The notes beneath the pieces were generated by a model, which worked only from the letters and a program-made list of their open reading frames with translations, was not told the origin of the DNA and made no database searches. This document shows positions 27,846-37,141 of a stretch of DNA of 64,000 nucleotides, piece by piece. How positions within the stretch are numbered: the first letter of the stretch is position 1; the number at the start of each line of letters is the position of its first letter. The stretch is from assembly GCF_017831975.1 (NCBI RefSeq), contig NZ_JAFDSS010000001.1, positions 682,001 to 746,000 of the forward strand. The letters are read 5' to 3'. The translations under genes and the position numbers were made by a program. Origin of the DNA: Microbacterium terrae. GTDB taxonomy: Bacteria; Actinomycetota; Actinomycetes; Actinomycetales; Microbacteriaceae.

Positions 27846-28823
27846 ATGACTGATCGCACCGGGCACGTCGGCGCTCGCCGGGTGCCCGCATGGGCGGCGC
27901 TCGCCGTCGCCGTCACGATCGGACTCCTCACCGCGCTGCAGGCACGGGTGAACGGACAGCTCGGCGCCGGTCTCGGAGACGGATTCGTCGCCGCGGTCAT
28001 CTCATTCGGCTCGGGACTCGTGATCCTCGTCGTGCTGTCGGTCGCGCTTCCCGCCGGGCGTCGGGGTTTCGCGGCGCTGGCGACCGGCATCCGCGGCCGC
28101 AGCATCCCGTGGTGGATGCTCGCGGGCGGCGTCGCCGGCGCGCTCACCGTCGCCACGCAGGGCGTCGCCGTGGCACTCATCGGCGTCTCGCTGTTCACCG
28201 TCGGCGTGGTCGCGGGGCAGACCGTGTGCGGTCTCGTGCTCGATCGGGTCGGGTACGGACCGGCGGGGGTGGTCGCGGTCACGCTGCCGCGACTCGCCGG
28301 TGGAGCCCTGGCACTGAGCGCCGTGGCCGTGGCGATCACCGCCGGCGGCGTCGACGTTCCGTGGTGGATGCTCGCGCTGCCGTTCCTCGCGGGGACGGGT
28401 ATCGCGTGGCAGCAGGCCACGAACGGACGACTGCGTCAGCGCGTCGGCACGCCGCTCACCGCGACGCTCGTCAACTTCATCGGCGGCACCGCGGTGCTCG
28501 TGGTCGCGGCGCTCATCGATGTCGCGGCCGTCGGCCCGCCGACGACGTTCCCGACCGAGCCCTGGCTCTACACCGGCGGAGCGATCGGGGTCGTCTACAT
28601 CTTCCTGTCGGCGGCGATCGTGCGTCACACCGGCGTGCTGCTGCTGGGCCTCGGTGTGGTGGTCGGCCAGCTGCTCACCTCGGTGGTGCTCGACCTGCTG
28701 TGGCCGGCGCCGGCGGGCCCGGGGCTGGGCCGCCAGCTCGTGATGGTCGCCCTCGCCCTGTTGTCGGTCGTGGTCGCCGCCGCGCCGTGGCGCCGAGCGC
28801 GGGGTGCGCGCCGGCCAGGCTGA
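27846..28823 (+). CDS. DMT-family transporter (DUF606/YdcZ type)
   Basis: A 325-residue membrane protein with about ten helices in two repeats. Each repeat carries the DUF606 pattern LLTALQARVNGQLG / GIAWQQATNGRLRQRVG. Substrate unknown. The first possible start, ATG 27846, lies two bases after the tRNA gene, so any ribosome site would have to sit inside the tRNA; GTG 27882 is an alternative that keeps the whole first helix. It is presumably read from the tRNA promoter or a promoter inside it. Confidence 0.8.
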   Translation: MTDRTGHVGARRVPAWAALAVAVTIGLLTALQARVNGQLGAGLGDGFVAAVISFGSGLVILVVLSVALPAGRRGFAALATGIRGRSIPWWMLAGGVAGALTVATQGVAVALIGVSLFTVGVVAGQTVCGLVLDRVGYGPAGVVAVTLPRLAGGALALSAVAVAITAGGVDVPWWMLALPFLAGTGIAWQQATNGRLRQRVGTPLTATLVNFIGGTAVLVVAALIDVAAVGPPTTFPTEPWLYTGGAIGVVYIFLSAAIVRHTGVLLLGLGVVVGQLLTSVVLDLLWPAPAGPGLGRQLVMVALALLSVVVAAAPWRRARGARRPG

Positions 28824-28868
28824 GCGCCGATTGCCGGCTGGTCGCGCCGAGTGTCCGGCATCCGGACC

Positions 28869-29453
28869 CTACTTCTTGCTCTTCTTGCCCTTCGCCTTCT
28901 CGCCCCCGCCGGAGTGGCGGCCCGGCATCGGCGAGAGGAAGCGGGTCGGGTCGATGGTCTTGCGCCGGAGCGCCCGCGAGCGGGCGGGCTTGCCGCCGAC
29001 GTAGAGCCAGCCGAGCAGCTCCTCGTTCTTGCCCAGACCGTGCGCCTTCGCGACCGCCTTCGCGCGCGTGTAGCTTCCGGTGCGCCAGAAGACGGCGTAG
29101 CCCGCCTCGTCGAGCACGAGGCTGAGCGCGTGCGCCACGCCCGAGGCGACGGCCTCCTGCTCCCAGCGGGGCACCTTGCTCTTCTTGTAGCTCGCCACGA
29201 TCGCGATCAGCAGCGGCGCGCGCAGCGGCTTGGAGTACACGCCCGAGTCGCCCTCGGCGCGCCCGATCGCGCGGCCGAGGCGTCGGCGGTCGTCGCCGCG
29301 CAGCTCGATGAGACGCCACGGCTTGAGCGACGAGTGGTCGGCGACGCGGCCGGCACCGGCGATCAGGTCGAGCAGCTCGTGGTGCGAGGGGGCGTCGTCG
29401 GTGAACTTCGACCAGGAGCGCCGATCGAGCATCGCCTCCAGCGCGCCGGTCAT
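28869..29453 (-). CDS. nitroreductase family protein
   Basis: A 194-residue FMN-dependent oxidoreductase of the nitroreductase fold. RRSWSKFTDDAP at the N terminus is the FMN-phosphate arginine motif, SSLKPWRLIEL is the second FMN contact, and ELLGWLYVGG lies near the end. The tail (GGGEKAKGKKSKK) is very basic. ATG 29453 overlaps the msrB stop, so it is translationally coupled to msrB and may serve redox repair. Natural substrate unknown. Confidence 0.88.
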   Translation of the reverse strand: MTGALEAMLDRRSWSKFTDDAPSHHELLDLIAGAGRVADHSSLKPWRLIELRGDDRRRLGRAIGRAEGDSGVYSKPLRAPLLIAIVASYKKSKVPRWEQEAVASGVAHALSLVLDEAGYAVFWRTGSYTRAKAVAKAHGLGKNEELLGWLYVGGKPARSRALRRKTIDPTRFLSPMPGRHSGGGEKAKGKKSKK

Positions 29454-29857
29454 GTGCCGGACTCGGGCGCGAACTCGAGCGACAGCGAGTTCATGCAGTA
29501 GCGGTCGCCCGTCGGGGTGCCGAAGCCGTCGGGGAAGACGTGGCCCAGGTGCGAGCCGCAGTTCGCACAGCGCACCTCGGTGCGCACCATCCCGTGGCTC
29601 GTGTCGTCGATCAGCTCGACGGCCTCCGGCCGGATCGACTCGTAGAAGCTCGGCCACCCGCAGTGCGAGTCGAACTTCGTGCCGCTGCGGAACAGCTCGG
29701 CACCGCACGCCGCGCACGTGTAGAGACCGGCACGACTCTCATCGAGCAGCTCTCCGGTCCAGGCGCGCTCGGTGCCCGCCTGGCGCAGCACCGCGTACTG
29801 CTCGGGGCTCAGCTCGGCGCGCCACTGCTCATCGCTCTTGTCGACGGCGTACGTCAT
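29450..29857 (-). CDS. msrB: peptide-methionine (R)-S-oxide reductase
   Basis: A 135-residue MsrB that reduces the R-epimer of methionine sulfoxide. The catalytic cysteine is in RYCMNSLS. Two CxxC pairs (CAAC and CANC) form the structural zinc site. The GTKFDSHCGWPSF segment is also characteristic. ATG 29857 is preceded by GAGGAGG. Overlaps the nitroreductase gene by four bases. Confidence 0.96.
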   Translation of the reverse strand: MTYAVDKSDEQWRAELSPEQYAVLRQAGTERAWTGELLDESRAGLYTCAACGAELFRSGTKFDSHCGWPSFYESIRPEAVELIDDTSHGMVRTEVRCANCGSHLGHVFPDGFGTPTGDRYCMNSLSLEFAPESGT

Positions 29858-29943
29858 GGTTCCTCCTCGGTCCTTCACCATTCAACCCCAGCGCGGCCCG
29901 CGGCGTTCCCCGGCGGCTGTGCGTTCCCCGCGAGAATGAGGGG

Positions 29944-30927
29944 ATGCACACGGATGCCGCGGCCGTCGCCGCCCGCTACGCGCGCTTCGCCCGCGAAGAG
30001 GCGCCGGGTCGCTCGGCGCTCTACGGCGACTGGGCCGCGGGGGTCGCAGGCGACCCGCGACTGTGCGGCATCCTCGCGCGGATCCCCGAGACGCGCCGTC
30101 AGCCGCCGCTGGTGTTCGCCGTCTCACGGCTGCTCGGTGCGCCGGAGGAGGGCTTCGCGGTGTGGGCCGACTGGGTGTCGCGCCATGCCGACGAGCTCGT
30201 GGCCGAGGCATCCGTCCGCTCGCTGCAGACGAACGAGCCGCAGCGCTGCGCGGCGCTCCTGCCCGCGCTGTGCCTCATCGACGGCCCGATAGCGCTCGTC
30301 GAGCTCGGGGCGAGCGCCGGGCTGTGCCTCTATCCCGACCGGTACAGCTACCGCTACGGGTCGCTCGCGGTCGACCCCGTCGACGGGGTGTCGCCCGTGG
30401 TACTGGAGTGCGCGCTGTCGGGCGAGCCCGCGCTGCGGATGCCGCAGATCGTCTGGCGCGCGGGCATCGACCTGACACCGCTCGATGCCGCCGACGCGGA
30501 GGACCGTGCCTTCCTGTCGGCGCTCGTCTGGCCGGGGGAGGGCGGCAGGCGGGAGCGGATCGACGCGGCCCTCGACATCGCGGCGGTCGATCCTCCGGTG
30601 ATGGTCGCCGGCGATGCCTCCGACCCGGCCGTGCTCGCCGGGGTGATCGCTCAGGCTCCACAGGACGCGACGCTGGTCGTCACGACACCGGGGGTGCTGC
30701 CGCACATCCCGCGCGCCGGCCGCGAGCGCCTGCTCGCCGCGCTCGCCGGCATCGACGGGGTGTGGATCTCGATCGATCCGCCGGGGCTGCACGACGTCTG
30801 GCGTCCGCCGGTCGCGCCTGACTGGGGCGGCTTCGTGCTCGGCGTTGGCGGTGTGCCGGTCGCCGCGGTCGACCCGCTCGGCGCTTTCGTGGAGTGGCGC
30901 GCGGGGGAGCGCGGCGCGCGGGCGTAG
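29944..30927 (+). CDS. DUF2332 family protein
   Basis: A 327-residue protein of the actinobacterial DUF2332 family. ALVELGASAGLCLYPDRYSY (about 120-139) resembles a SAM-methyltransferase glycine motif, and SPVVLECALSG and DPPGLHDVWRP are family landmarks. Function unknown. ATG 29944 follows GAGGGG, and GAGAAT (29933-29938) lies 5 nt upstream of the start as a possible -10. Confidence 0.8.
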   Translation: MHTDAAAVAARYARFAREEAPGRSALYGDWAAGVAGDPRLCGILARIPETRRQPPLVFAVSRLLGAPEEGFAVWADWVSRHADELVAEASVRSLQTNEPQRCAALLPALCLIDGPIALVELGASAGLCLYPDRYSYRYGSLAVDPVDGVSPVVLECALSGEPALRMPQIVWRAGIDLTPLDAADAEDRAFLSALVWPGEGGRRERIDAALDIAAVDPPVMVAGDASDPAVLAGVIAQAPQDATLVVTTPGVLPHIPRAGRERLLAALAGIDGVWISIDPPGLHDVWRPPVAPDWGGFVLGVGGVPVAAVDPLGAFVEWRAGERGARA

Positions 30928-30930
30928 CGT
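30925..30930 (+). promoter_or_regulatory. -10 box TAGCGT of the DUF3263 gene
   Basis: The TAG stop of the DUF2332 gene is also the first half of TAGCGT, which ends 6 nt before GTG 30937. Confidence 0.5.
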
Positions 30931-30936
30931 GGGCGG

Positions 30937-31182
30937 GTGCCCCTCACCGACCGCGACCGCGCCATCCTCGACTTCGAGGCGGAGTGGCGGCGCCACGCCG
31001 GTGCGAAGGAGGAGGCGATCCGCGCCGACCTCGCGCTGTCGCCGGCTCGGTATTACCAGCTGCTCGGGCGGCTCATCGACACCACCGAGGCTCAGGAGCA
31101 CGACCCCATGCTCGTGAAGCGGCTCCGCCGGGTGCGTGATGAGCGCCTGGCGACCCAGTCCCGACACGCCTCACCGCGCTGA
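30937..31182 (+). CDS. DUF3263 protein
   Basis: An 81-residue helical protein beginning PLTDRDRAILDFEAEWRRH, with ALSPARYYQLLGRLID as a likely helix-turn-helix, the hallmark of DUF3263. It may bind DNA. The gene usually stands next to a LytR C-terminal-domain protein, as here. GTG start with leaderless promoter spacing. Confidence 0.85.
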   Translation: MPLTDRDRAILDFEAEWRRHAGAKEEAIRADLALSPARYYQLLGRLIDTTEAQEHDPMLVKRLRRVRDERLATQSRHASPR

Positions 31183-31228
31183 TCCGCTCTTCCCGCGCGG
31201 CTTGAGCCGACGCACAGGGCCCGCCGGG

Positions 31229-31234
31229 TAGCAT
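31229..31234 (+). promoter_or_regulatory. -10 box TAGCAT of the LytR_C gene
   Basis: TAGCAT ends 6 nt before GTG 31241; leaderless arrangement. Confidence 0.5.
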
Positions 31235-31240
31235 TCTCGG

Positions 31241-31810
31241 GTGCCGCACGAGACCTTTCCCCGAGATCGCTTCGACGACCTCCCGGACACGGACCGTGTG
31301 GGGGCGCACCGTGCCGAGAACCCGCGCATGCACGGCTGGGTCGTGCTGCTGTGGGCTCTGCTCGCGACGGTCGTGCTGATCGGCGCCGGCATCTTCGGGA
31401 CGCTCCTCGCCTCCGGGCGCATCGAGTTCGCGCCGGCGCCGTCGGCGACGCCCGAGCCGACGGAGTCCGTGGCTCCCGTCGTGGACACCTCCTACGGGGT
31501 GCTCATCCTCAACGCGACCCCGCAGGAGGGGCTCGCCACCCAGACCAAGGATGCGGTGGTCGAGGCGGGGTGGAGCGAGGACACCGTGCTCGCCTCGGAG
31601 GCCGGGTCCGAGGACTTCGCCGAGACGACCGTCTACTACCTCGAGGATGCCGACGAGGCTGCTGCCCTCGGCCTCGCCGAGAAGATCGGCGGCGCGAGGG
31701 TCGAGCAGAGCGAGGCTTACCAGCCCGCCGATCCCGAGAGCAAGCAGCTGACCGTCGTGCTGGGGCTCGACCACACGGACGCCGGAAGCACCGCGACGCC
31801 GACGCCCTGA
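31241..31810 (+). CDS. LytR C-terminal domain protein, single-pass membrane
   Basis: A 189-residue protein: cytosolic acidic N terminus, one membrane helix (about residues 32-55), a Pro/Thr-rich linker and an extracytoplasmic LytR_C domain (about 84-175, GVLILNATPQEGLATQTKDA). LytR_C domains occur in cell-wall-associated proteins, and this stand-alone form is common in Actinobacteria beside DUF3263. Its precise role is not known. Confidence 0.85.
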   Translation: MPHETFPRDRFDDLPDTDRVGAHRAENPRMHGWVVLLWALLATVVLIGAGIFGTLLASGRIEFAPAPSATPEPTESVAPVVDTSYGVLILNATPQEGLATQTKDAVVEAGWSEDTVLASEAGSEDFAETTVYYLEDADEAAALGLAEKIGGARVEQSEAYQPADPESKQLTVVLGLDHTDAGSTATPTP

Positions 31811-31929
31811 TCGGCATCCTCCGCCCCCGCGGCGGTCCGCCCGGCCGTGGGTGTTTCCTGCCGGTAAACACTTCGATGCACGCGTGTCAACACTTGCCGT
31901 CGCGACGCGATCCGGGCGCGGCCCGTGCA

Positions 31930-31935
31930 TACGAT
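31930..31935 (+). promoter_or_regulatory. possible -10 (TACGAT) of the cold-shock gene
   Basis: TACGAT lies 32 nt before ATG 31968; AGGAG precedes the start. The upstream 120 bases contain GTGTCAACAC, a short palindrome, which may be a regulator site. Confidence 0.4.
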
Positions 31936-31967
31936 GAAGCCTGTCCCACCACCAGCAGGAGATTCGC

Positions 31968-32171
31968 ATGACCCAGGGAACCGTCAAGTGGTTCAACGCC
32001 GAGAAGGGCTTCGGCTTCATCACCGTCACCGACGGCCAGGATGTCTTCGTCCACTACTCGAACATCGACATGAACGGCTTCCGCGTCCTCGAAGAGGGCC
32101 AGACTGTCGAGTTCACCGTCGGTGCCGGGCAGAAGGGTCCGCAGGCCGAATCGGTCCGCGTCGTCGCCTGA
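31968..32171 (+). CDS. cspA: cold-shock protein
   Basis: A 67-residue CspA-type RNA chaperone. [15 protein letters not shown] contains RNP1 (KGFGFI) and DVFVHYS is RNP2. Standard length. ATG 31968 with AGGAG 6 nt upstream. A very strong hairpin follows. Confidence 0.97.
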   Translation: MTQGTVKWFNAEKGFGFITVTDGQDVFVHYSNIDMNGFRVLEEGQTVEFTVGAGQKGPQAESVRVVA

Positions 32172-32196
32172 CGGGCACGTCACCACACCTCACTTC

Positions 32197-32230
32197 CGGA
32201 AACGGGATGCCGCTCGGCATCCCGTTTCCG
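32197..32230. terminator. terminator after csp gene
   Basis: A perfect 16-bp inverted repeat (CGGAAACGGGATGCCG against CGGCATCCCGTTTCCG). It isolates csp from the groEL promoter. Confidence 0.85.
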
Positions 32231-32255
32231 TGCGTTTCAGGACCCTTCGCCGCGG

Positions 32256-32282
32256 CTTGCACTCGATAGGGTCGAGTGCCAG
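32256..32282. promoter_or_regulatory. CIRCE-like operator 1 (degenerate)
   Basis: CTTGCACTC, nine bases, then GAGTGCCAG: the HrcA operator with changes only in its outer bases. It covers the groEL -35 region and most of the promoter spacer. Confidence 0.8.
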
Positions 32283-32285
32283 AAT
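32257..32285 (+). promoter_or_regulatory. groEL promoter
   Basis: TTGCAC (32257-32262), a 17-bp spacer, and CAGAAT (32280-32285). Both hexamers are close to consensus; HrcA at operator 1 would cover it. Confidence 0.6.
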
Positions 32286-32288
32286 GAT

Positions 32289-32315
32289 TTAGCACTCGCG
32301 TTTGTTGAGTGCTAA
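32289..32315. promoter_or_regulatory. CIRCE operator 2 (perfect)
   Basis: TTAGCACTC, nine bases, GAGTGCTAA: the exact CIRCE consensus, just downstream of the promoter. HrcA repression relieved by heat is expected. hrcA is not in the window. Confidence 0.95.
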
Positions 32316-33971
<1,656 letters not shown>

Positions 33972-33988
33972 GTCCACGCACTGCGTGA

Positions 33989-34018
33989 GAAGGGCCCCTC
34001 CTCCGGGAGGGGCCCTTC
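33989..34018. terminator. terminator after groEL
   Basis: A perfect 13-bp stem (GAAGGGCCCCTCC against GGAGGGGCCCTTC) with a TCCG loop, between convergent genes. Confidence 0.9.
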
Positions 34019-34044
34019 CTGCATTCCGGCGACGCTCCGCCGGG

Positions 34045-34332
34045 TCAGCGGAAGAGGCTCGTGGTCGCCGACTCGGCGTCGGCGTACTGCCGGGCCGCCA
34101 CGCCGAGAGCGGTGCTGATGCTCGAGAGCGCATCCTCGACCTGGCGCTGGGTGAGCCGCCACTGGTCGGAGACGCCGGTGAAGGCCACCGACGCCGAGCC
34201 GGTCCACGAGGACTGCAGCTGGGTGAGCTGCACCATCATCGCGTCGGCCTCGGCGCGGATGCGATCGATGGTGCCGCGCACCGACGTGGTGGTGGCGAGG
34301 ACGGCGTCGCTGTCGACGGAGAACACGGCCAT
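34045..34332 (-). CDS. WXG100-family protein (ESAT-6-like, type VII secretion target)
   Basis: A 95-residue helical-hairpin protein. SSWTGSAS in the middle carries the W-x-G turn, flanked by two amphipathic helices of about 40 residues, the normal WXG100 plan. Such proteins are exported by ESX/type VII machines. No EccC-type ATPase or partner gene is nearby. ATG 34332 has AAGGAG at good spacing. It stands alone between groEL and the two-component system. Confidence 0.85.
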   Translation of the reverse strand: MAVFSVDSDAVLATTTSVRGTIDRIRAEADAMMVQLTQLQSSWTGSASVAFTGVSDQWRLTQRQVEDALSSISTALGVAARQYADAESATTSLFR

Positions 34333-34505
34333 GAGGGGCTCCTTGGGTATCGCTGCGGCGGGCGCCGCATCCGTCTTCACACCGTAGGAGCGCGCCGCAT
34401 CAGGTCTACGGCGCGGTCAGCAGGCTGTGCACGGAACGCCGCGCTGCGGGTTCGGGGGAGGAGTCGGTGCGGTGCGCCCGCACCGAGGTGGCGGCGACCC
34501 GCTGG

Positions 34506-36269
34506 TCAGTCGCGCTCGAGCGGAAGGCCGCGCAGCGGCTGCGTCTCGAGCTGGAGGTGCTCGGCGGCATCGCGCGTCGCCGCCAGCGGGAAGGACACGC
34601 GGAACGTGGCGCCGCCGCCGGGGGTGTCCTTCACCCGCACGTCGCCGTGCAGCGCGTCGACGATCGACGAGACGATCGAGAGCCCGAGGCCCGTGCCGCC
34701 GGTCTCGCGGGTGCGCGAGGTGTCGGCGCGCCAGAAGCGCTGGAAGATCTTGTCCTTGATCTGATCGGGCACGCCCTCGCCGTGGTCGACGATCTCGATC
34801 CACCCCATGCGGGTGCGCGGGTCGACGCCGACCCGCAGATCGATGGGGGAGTCCTCCGCCGTGAACCGGCGGGCGTTGCCGAGCAGGTTCGTCACGACCT
34901 GGCGGATCTTGTTCTCGTCGCCGAGCACCACCGGAGGGACCACCGCCTGCAGCGACGGCTCCTCGGGCACCGGCGCGACCGGAGGCATCGCGCCCGTCGA
35001 TGCGGAGCTCGCGGACACCGGCCGGGGCTTGCGGCGCAGCAGCGAGAGCGCGCCGCTCCGGGCGAGAACCGCGGGTCCGCTCCCGGGCGTGCGGCGCTTC
35101 GGCTGCGGCTCGTCGGCCACCTCGGGTTCCGGCGCCGGCGGGGGCGGCTCGGCCGTGGTGTCGAACACGGTCACGGGCCGCAGCGGAGCCGACGCGCGCA
35201 GGTCGAGCGCCGCATCCCGCGCCACCGGACGCAGATCGACCGGGGCGATCACCACATCGCGACGCTCGTCCAGACGCGCGAGCGCCAGCAGGTCTTCGAC
35301 GAGGAGGCCCATGCGGATGGCCTCCTTCTCGATGCGGTCCATCGACTGCGCGACGTCCTGATCGCCGTGGATCGCGCCCATGCGGTACAGCTCGGCATAG
35401 CCGCGCACGGTGACGAGCGGGGTGCGCAGCTCGTGGCTGGCGTCGCCGATGAAGCGCCTCATCTGACGAACGGTGGCGTCGCGCTGCGCGAGTGCGACGT
35501 CGACACGGTTGAGCATCGCGTTGATCGCGGTCTTGAGACGGCCGACCTCGGTCGAGGTCGGCTCGATGTCGGTCATGCGCTGGCTGAAGTCCCCGGCGGC
35601 GATGGCGTCGGCAGTGGCCTCCACCTGCCCGAGGCTGCGGAACGTGAGGGTGACGAGGAACCGCGTCGCGAAGGCGCCCGCGACGAGGATGAGCACCGAG
35701 AGCACGCCGTAGATGCCGATGTACGACGCGATGGTGCGGTTCACGGATGCGAGCGGCACGGCGACCAGTTGCGGGTACAGCGTGCCGGTGGCGCCGAGCA
35801 CCTGCGGGGCGACGGCGGCGTGGAACTCGGCCTCGCCGTCGGCCGAGTGGAGCACGAAGATCTCGAGCTCCTCCTCCTGCGCCTTCTCGAGGGTGAGCGT
35901 CTCGGGGACGACCGGCTCCGGGCCGCCCCGACCGCCCACGAGCGTCAGCAGATTCGACTCGCCCTCGGTGATCACGGGGTTGTACACGGCGACGAAGTAG
36001 TCGACCGCGGCGGCGTTCGCGTTGGGCTCGACCACGAGCACTCCGTCCTCGACGGTCATGTCGAGAAGCGACTCCGCTGCGGCAGTGCGGGCGAGGGAGT
36101 CGACCTGGGTGTCGACACCCTCGGTGAGCGAGTTGCGCAGGAAGATCGCGGTGCCCACTCCCGCGGCGAAGAGTCCGACGGTCAGGAGCGCGACGGTGAC
36201 CCCGGTGACTTTCGCGCGCAGGCTCGTGCCGCGCCACCACCGGGTGACCGCGTCGGGCTTGTGCGCCAG
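34506..36269 (-). CDS. HAMP-domain sensor histidine kinase (start codon uncertain)
   Basis: A membrane sensor kinase paired with the regulator upstream. Two membrane helices (VTVALLTVGLFAAG near residues 25-45 and a second near 190-210) flank an extracytoplasmic sensor. A HAMP domain follows, then HisKA with DASHELRTPLVT (His279 if counted from 36269), a Pro/Ser-rich insert of about 75 residues (roughly 372-445) and the ATPase domain (NLLGNARRF, DHGEGVP, GGTGLGLSIV). The frame is open back to a stop at 36317-36315, but no ATG, GTG or TTG precedes the GTG at 36158, which would cut off the first helix. CTG 36269, 5 nt after GAAGGGGG, is my best start (587 aa). Confidence 0.75.
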   Translation of the reverse strand: MAHKPDAVTRWWRGTSLRAKVTGVTVALLTVGLFAAGVGTAIFLRNSLTEGVDTQVDSLARTAAAESLLDMTVEDGVLVVEPNANAAAVDYFVAVYNPVITEGESNLLTLVGGRGGPEPVVPETLTLEKAQEEELEIFVLHSADGEAEFHAAVAPQVLGATGTLYPQLVAVPLASVNRTIASYIGIYGVLSVLILVAGAFATRFLVTLTFRSLGQVEATADAIAAGDFSQRMTDIEPTSTEVGRLKTAINAMLNRVDVALAQRDATVRQMRRFIGDASHELRTPLVTVRGYAELYRMGAIHGDQDVAQSMDRIEKEAIRMGLLVEDLLALARLDERRDVVIAPVDLRPVARDAALDLRASAPLRPVTVFDTTAEPPPPAPEPEVADEPQPKRRTPGSGPAVLARSGALSLLRRKPRPVSASSASTGAMPPVAPVPEEPSLQAVVPPVVLGDENKIRQVVTNLLGNARRFTAEDSPIDLRVGVDPRTRMGWIEIVDHGEGVPDQIKDKIFQRFWRADTSRTRETGGTGLGLSIVSSIVDALHGDVRVKDTPGGGATFRVSFPLAATRDAAEHLQLETQPLRGLPLERD

Positions 36270-36294
36270 GTCGCCCCCTTCGTCGTGGTCCGCG

Positions 36295-36987
36295 TCAGGC
36301 GGACTTGCCGGCCTTCAGCATGTAGCCGAAGCCGCGCTTGGTCTGGATCAGCGGCTCCGACGAGTGCGGGTCGATCTTGCGGCGCAGGTACGAGATGTAG
36401 CTCTCGACGATGCCGGCGTCGCCGTTGAAGTCGTACTCCCACACGTGGTCGAGGATCTGCGCCTTCGACAGCACGCGGTTGGGGTTGAGCATGAGGTAGC
36501 GCAGCAGCTTGAACTCGGTCGGGCTGAGGTCGATCGACACGTCGCCGACGACGACGTCGTGCGTGTCCTGGTCCATGGTCAGCTCGCCGGCGCGGATGAC
36601 CGACTCCTCGTCGGTCTGCATGGTGCGGCGCAGGATGGCCTGGATGCGCGCGACGATCTCGTCGAGGCTGAACGGCTTGGTGACGTAGTCGTCGCCGCCC
36701 GCGTTGAGCCCCGTGATCTTGTCCTCGGTCTCGTCCTTCGCCGTGAGGAAGAGGATCGGCGCGGTGTACCCGGCGCCGCGGAGCCGCTTGGTGACGCTGA
36801 ACCCGTTCATGTCGGGCAGCATCACGTCGAGCACGATCAGGTCGGGCTCCTCCTCCAGCACGGCGGAGATCGTCTGGGCCCCGTTCGAGACCGCCTTCAC
36901 CTGGAACCCCGCGAAGCGCAGGCTCGTGATGAGGAGGTCGCGGATGTTCGGCTCGTCGTCGACGACAAGGATGCGCGGAGCGGTCAT
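36295..36987 (-). CDS. OmpR-family response regulator
   Basis: A 230-residue regulator. The receiver has VVDDEPN, the phospho-acceptor Asp in IVLDVMLPD and the lysine in VTKPFS. The winged helix ends QTKRGFGYMLKAGK. Similar to TrcR/MprA-like regulators; target genes unknown. ATG 36987. Its stop is 25 nt before the proposed kinase start. Confidence 0.93.
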   Translation of the reverse strand: MTAPRILVVDDEPNIRDLLITSLRFAGFQVKAVSNGAQTISAVLEEEPDLIVLDVMLPDMNGFSVTKRLRGAGYTAPILFLTAKDETEDKITGLNAGGDDYVTKPFSLDEIVARIQAILRRTMQTDEESVIRAGELTMDQDTHDVVVGDVSIDLSPTEFKLLRYLMLNPNRVLSKAQILDHVWEYDFNGDAGIVESYISYLRRKIDPHSSEPLIQTKRGFGYMLKAGKSA

Positions 36988-37141
36988 GGGCCCATTATGT
37001 CGGTCGAACCGATGCGCGGGCTGGAATTCCTGCGGAGTGGTCCTATTCGACGGAGGTGCCCTTGAGGATCGGCGCGACGGCCGGAACGATTGCGGGAGAG
37101 GGCCGCGACGCGTGACCCCACCCGACGGGAGGAGGACGCTC

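Noticed and set aside
36182..36442. An 86-codon minus-strand frame overlapping the response regulator and kinase genes
   Set aside because: It is out of frame with both and would yield an Arg-rich protein; it is a shadow.
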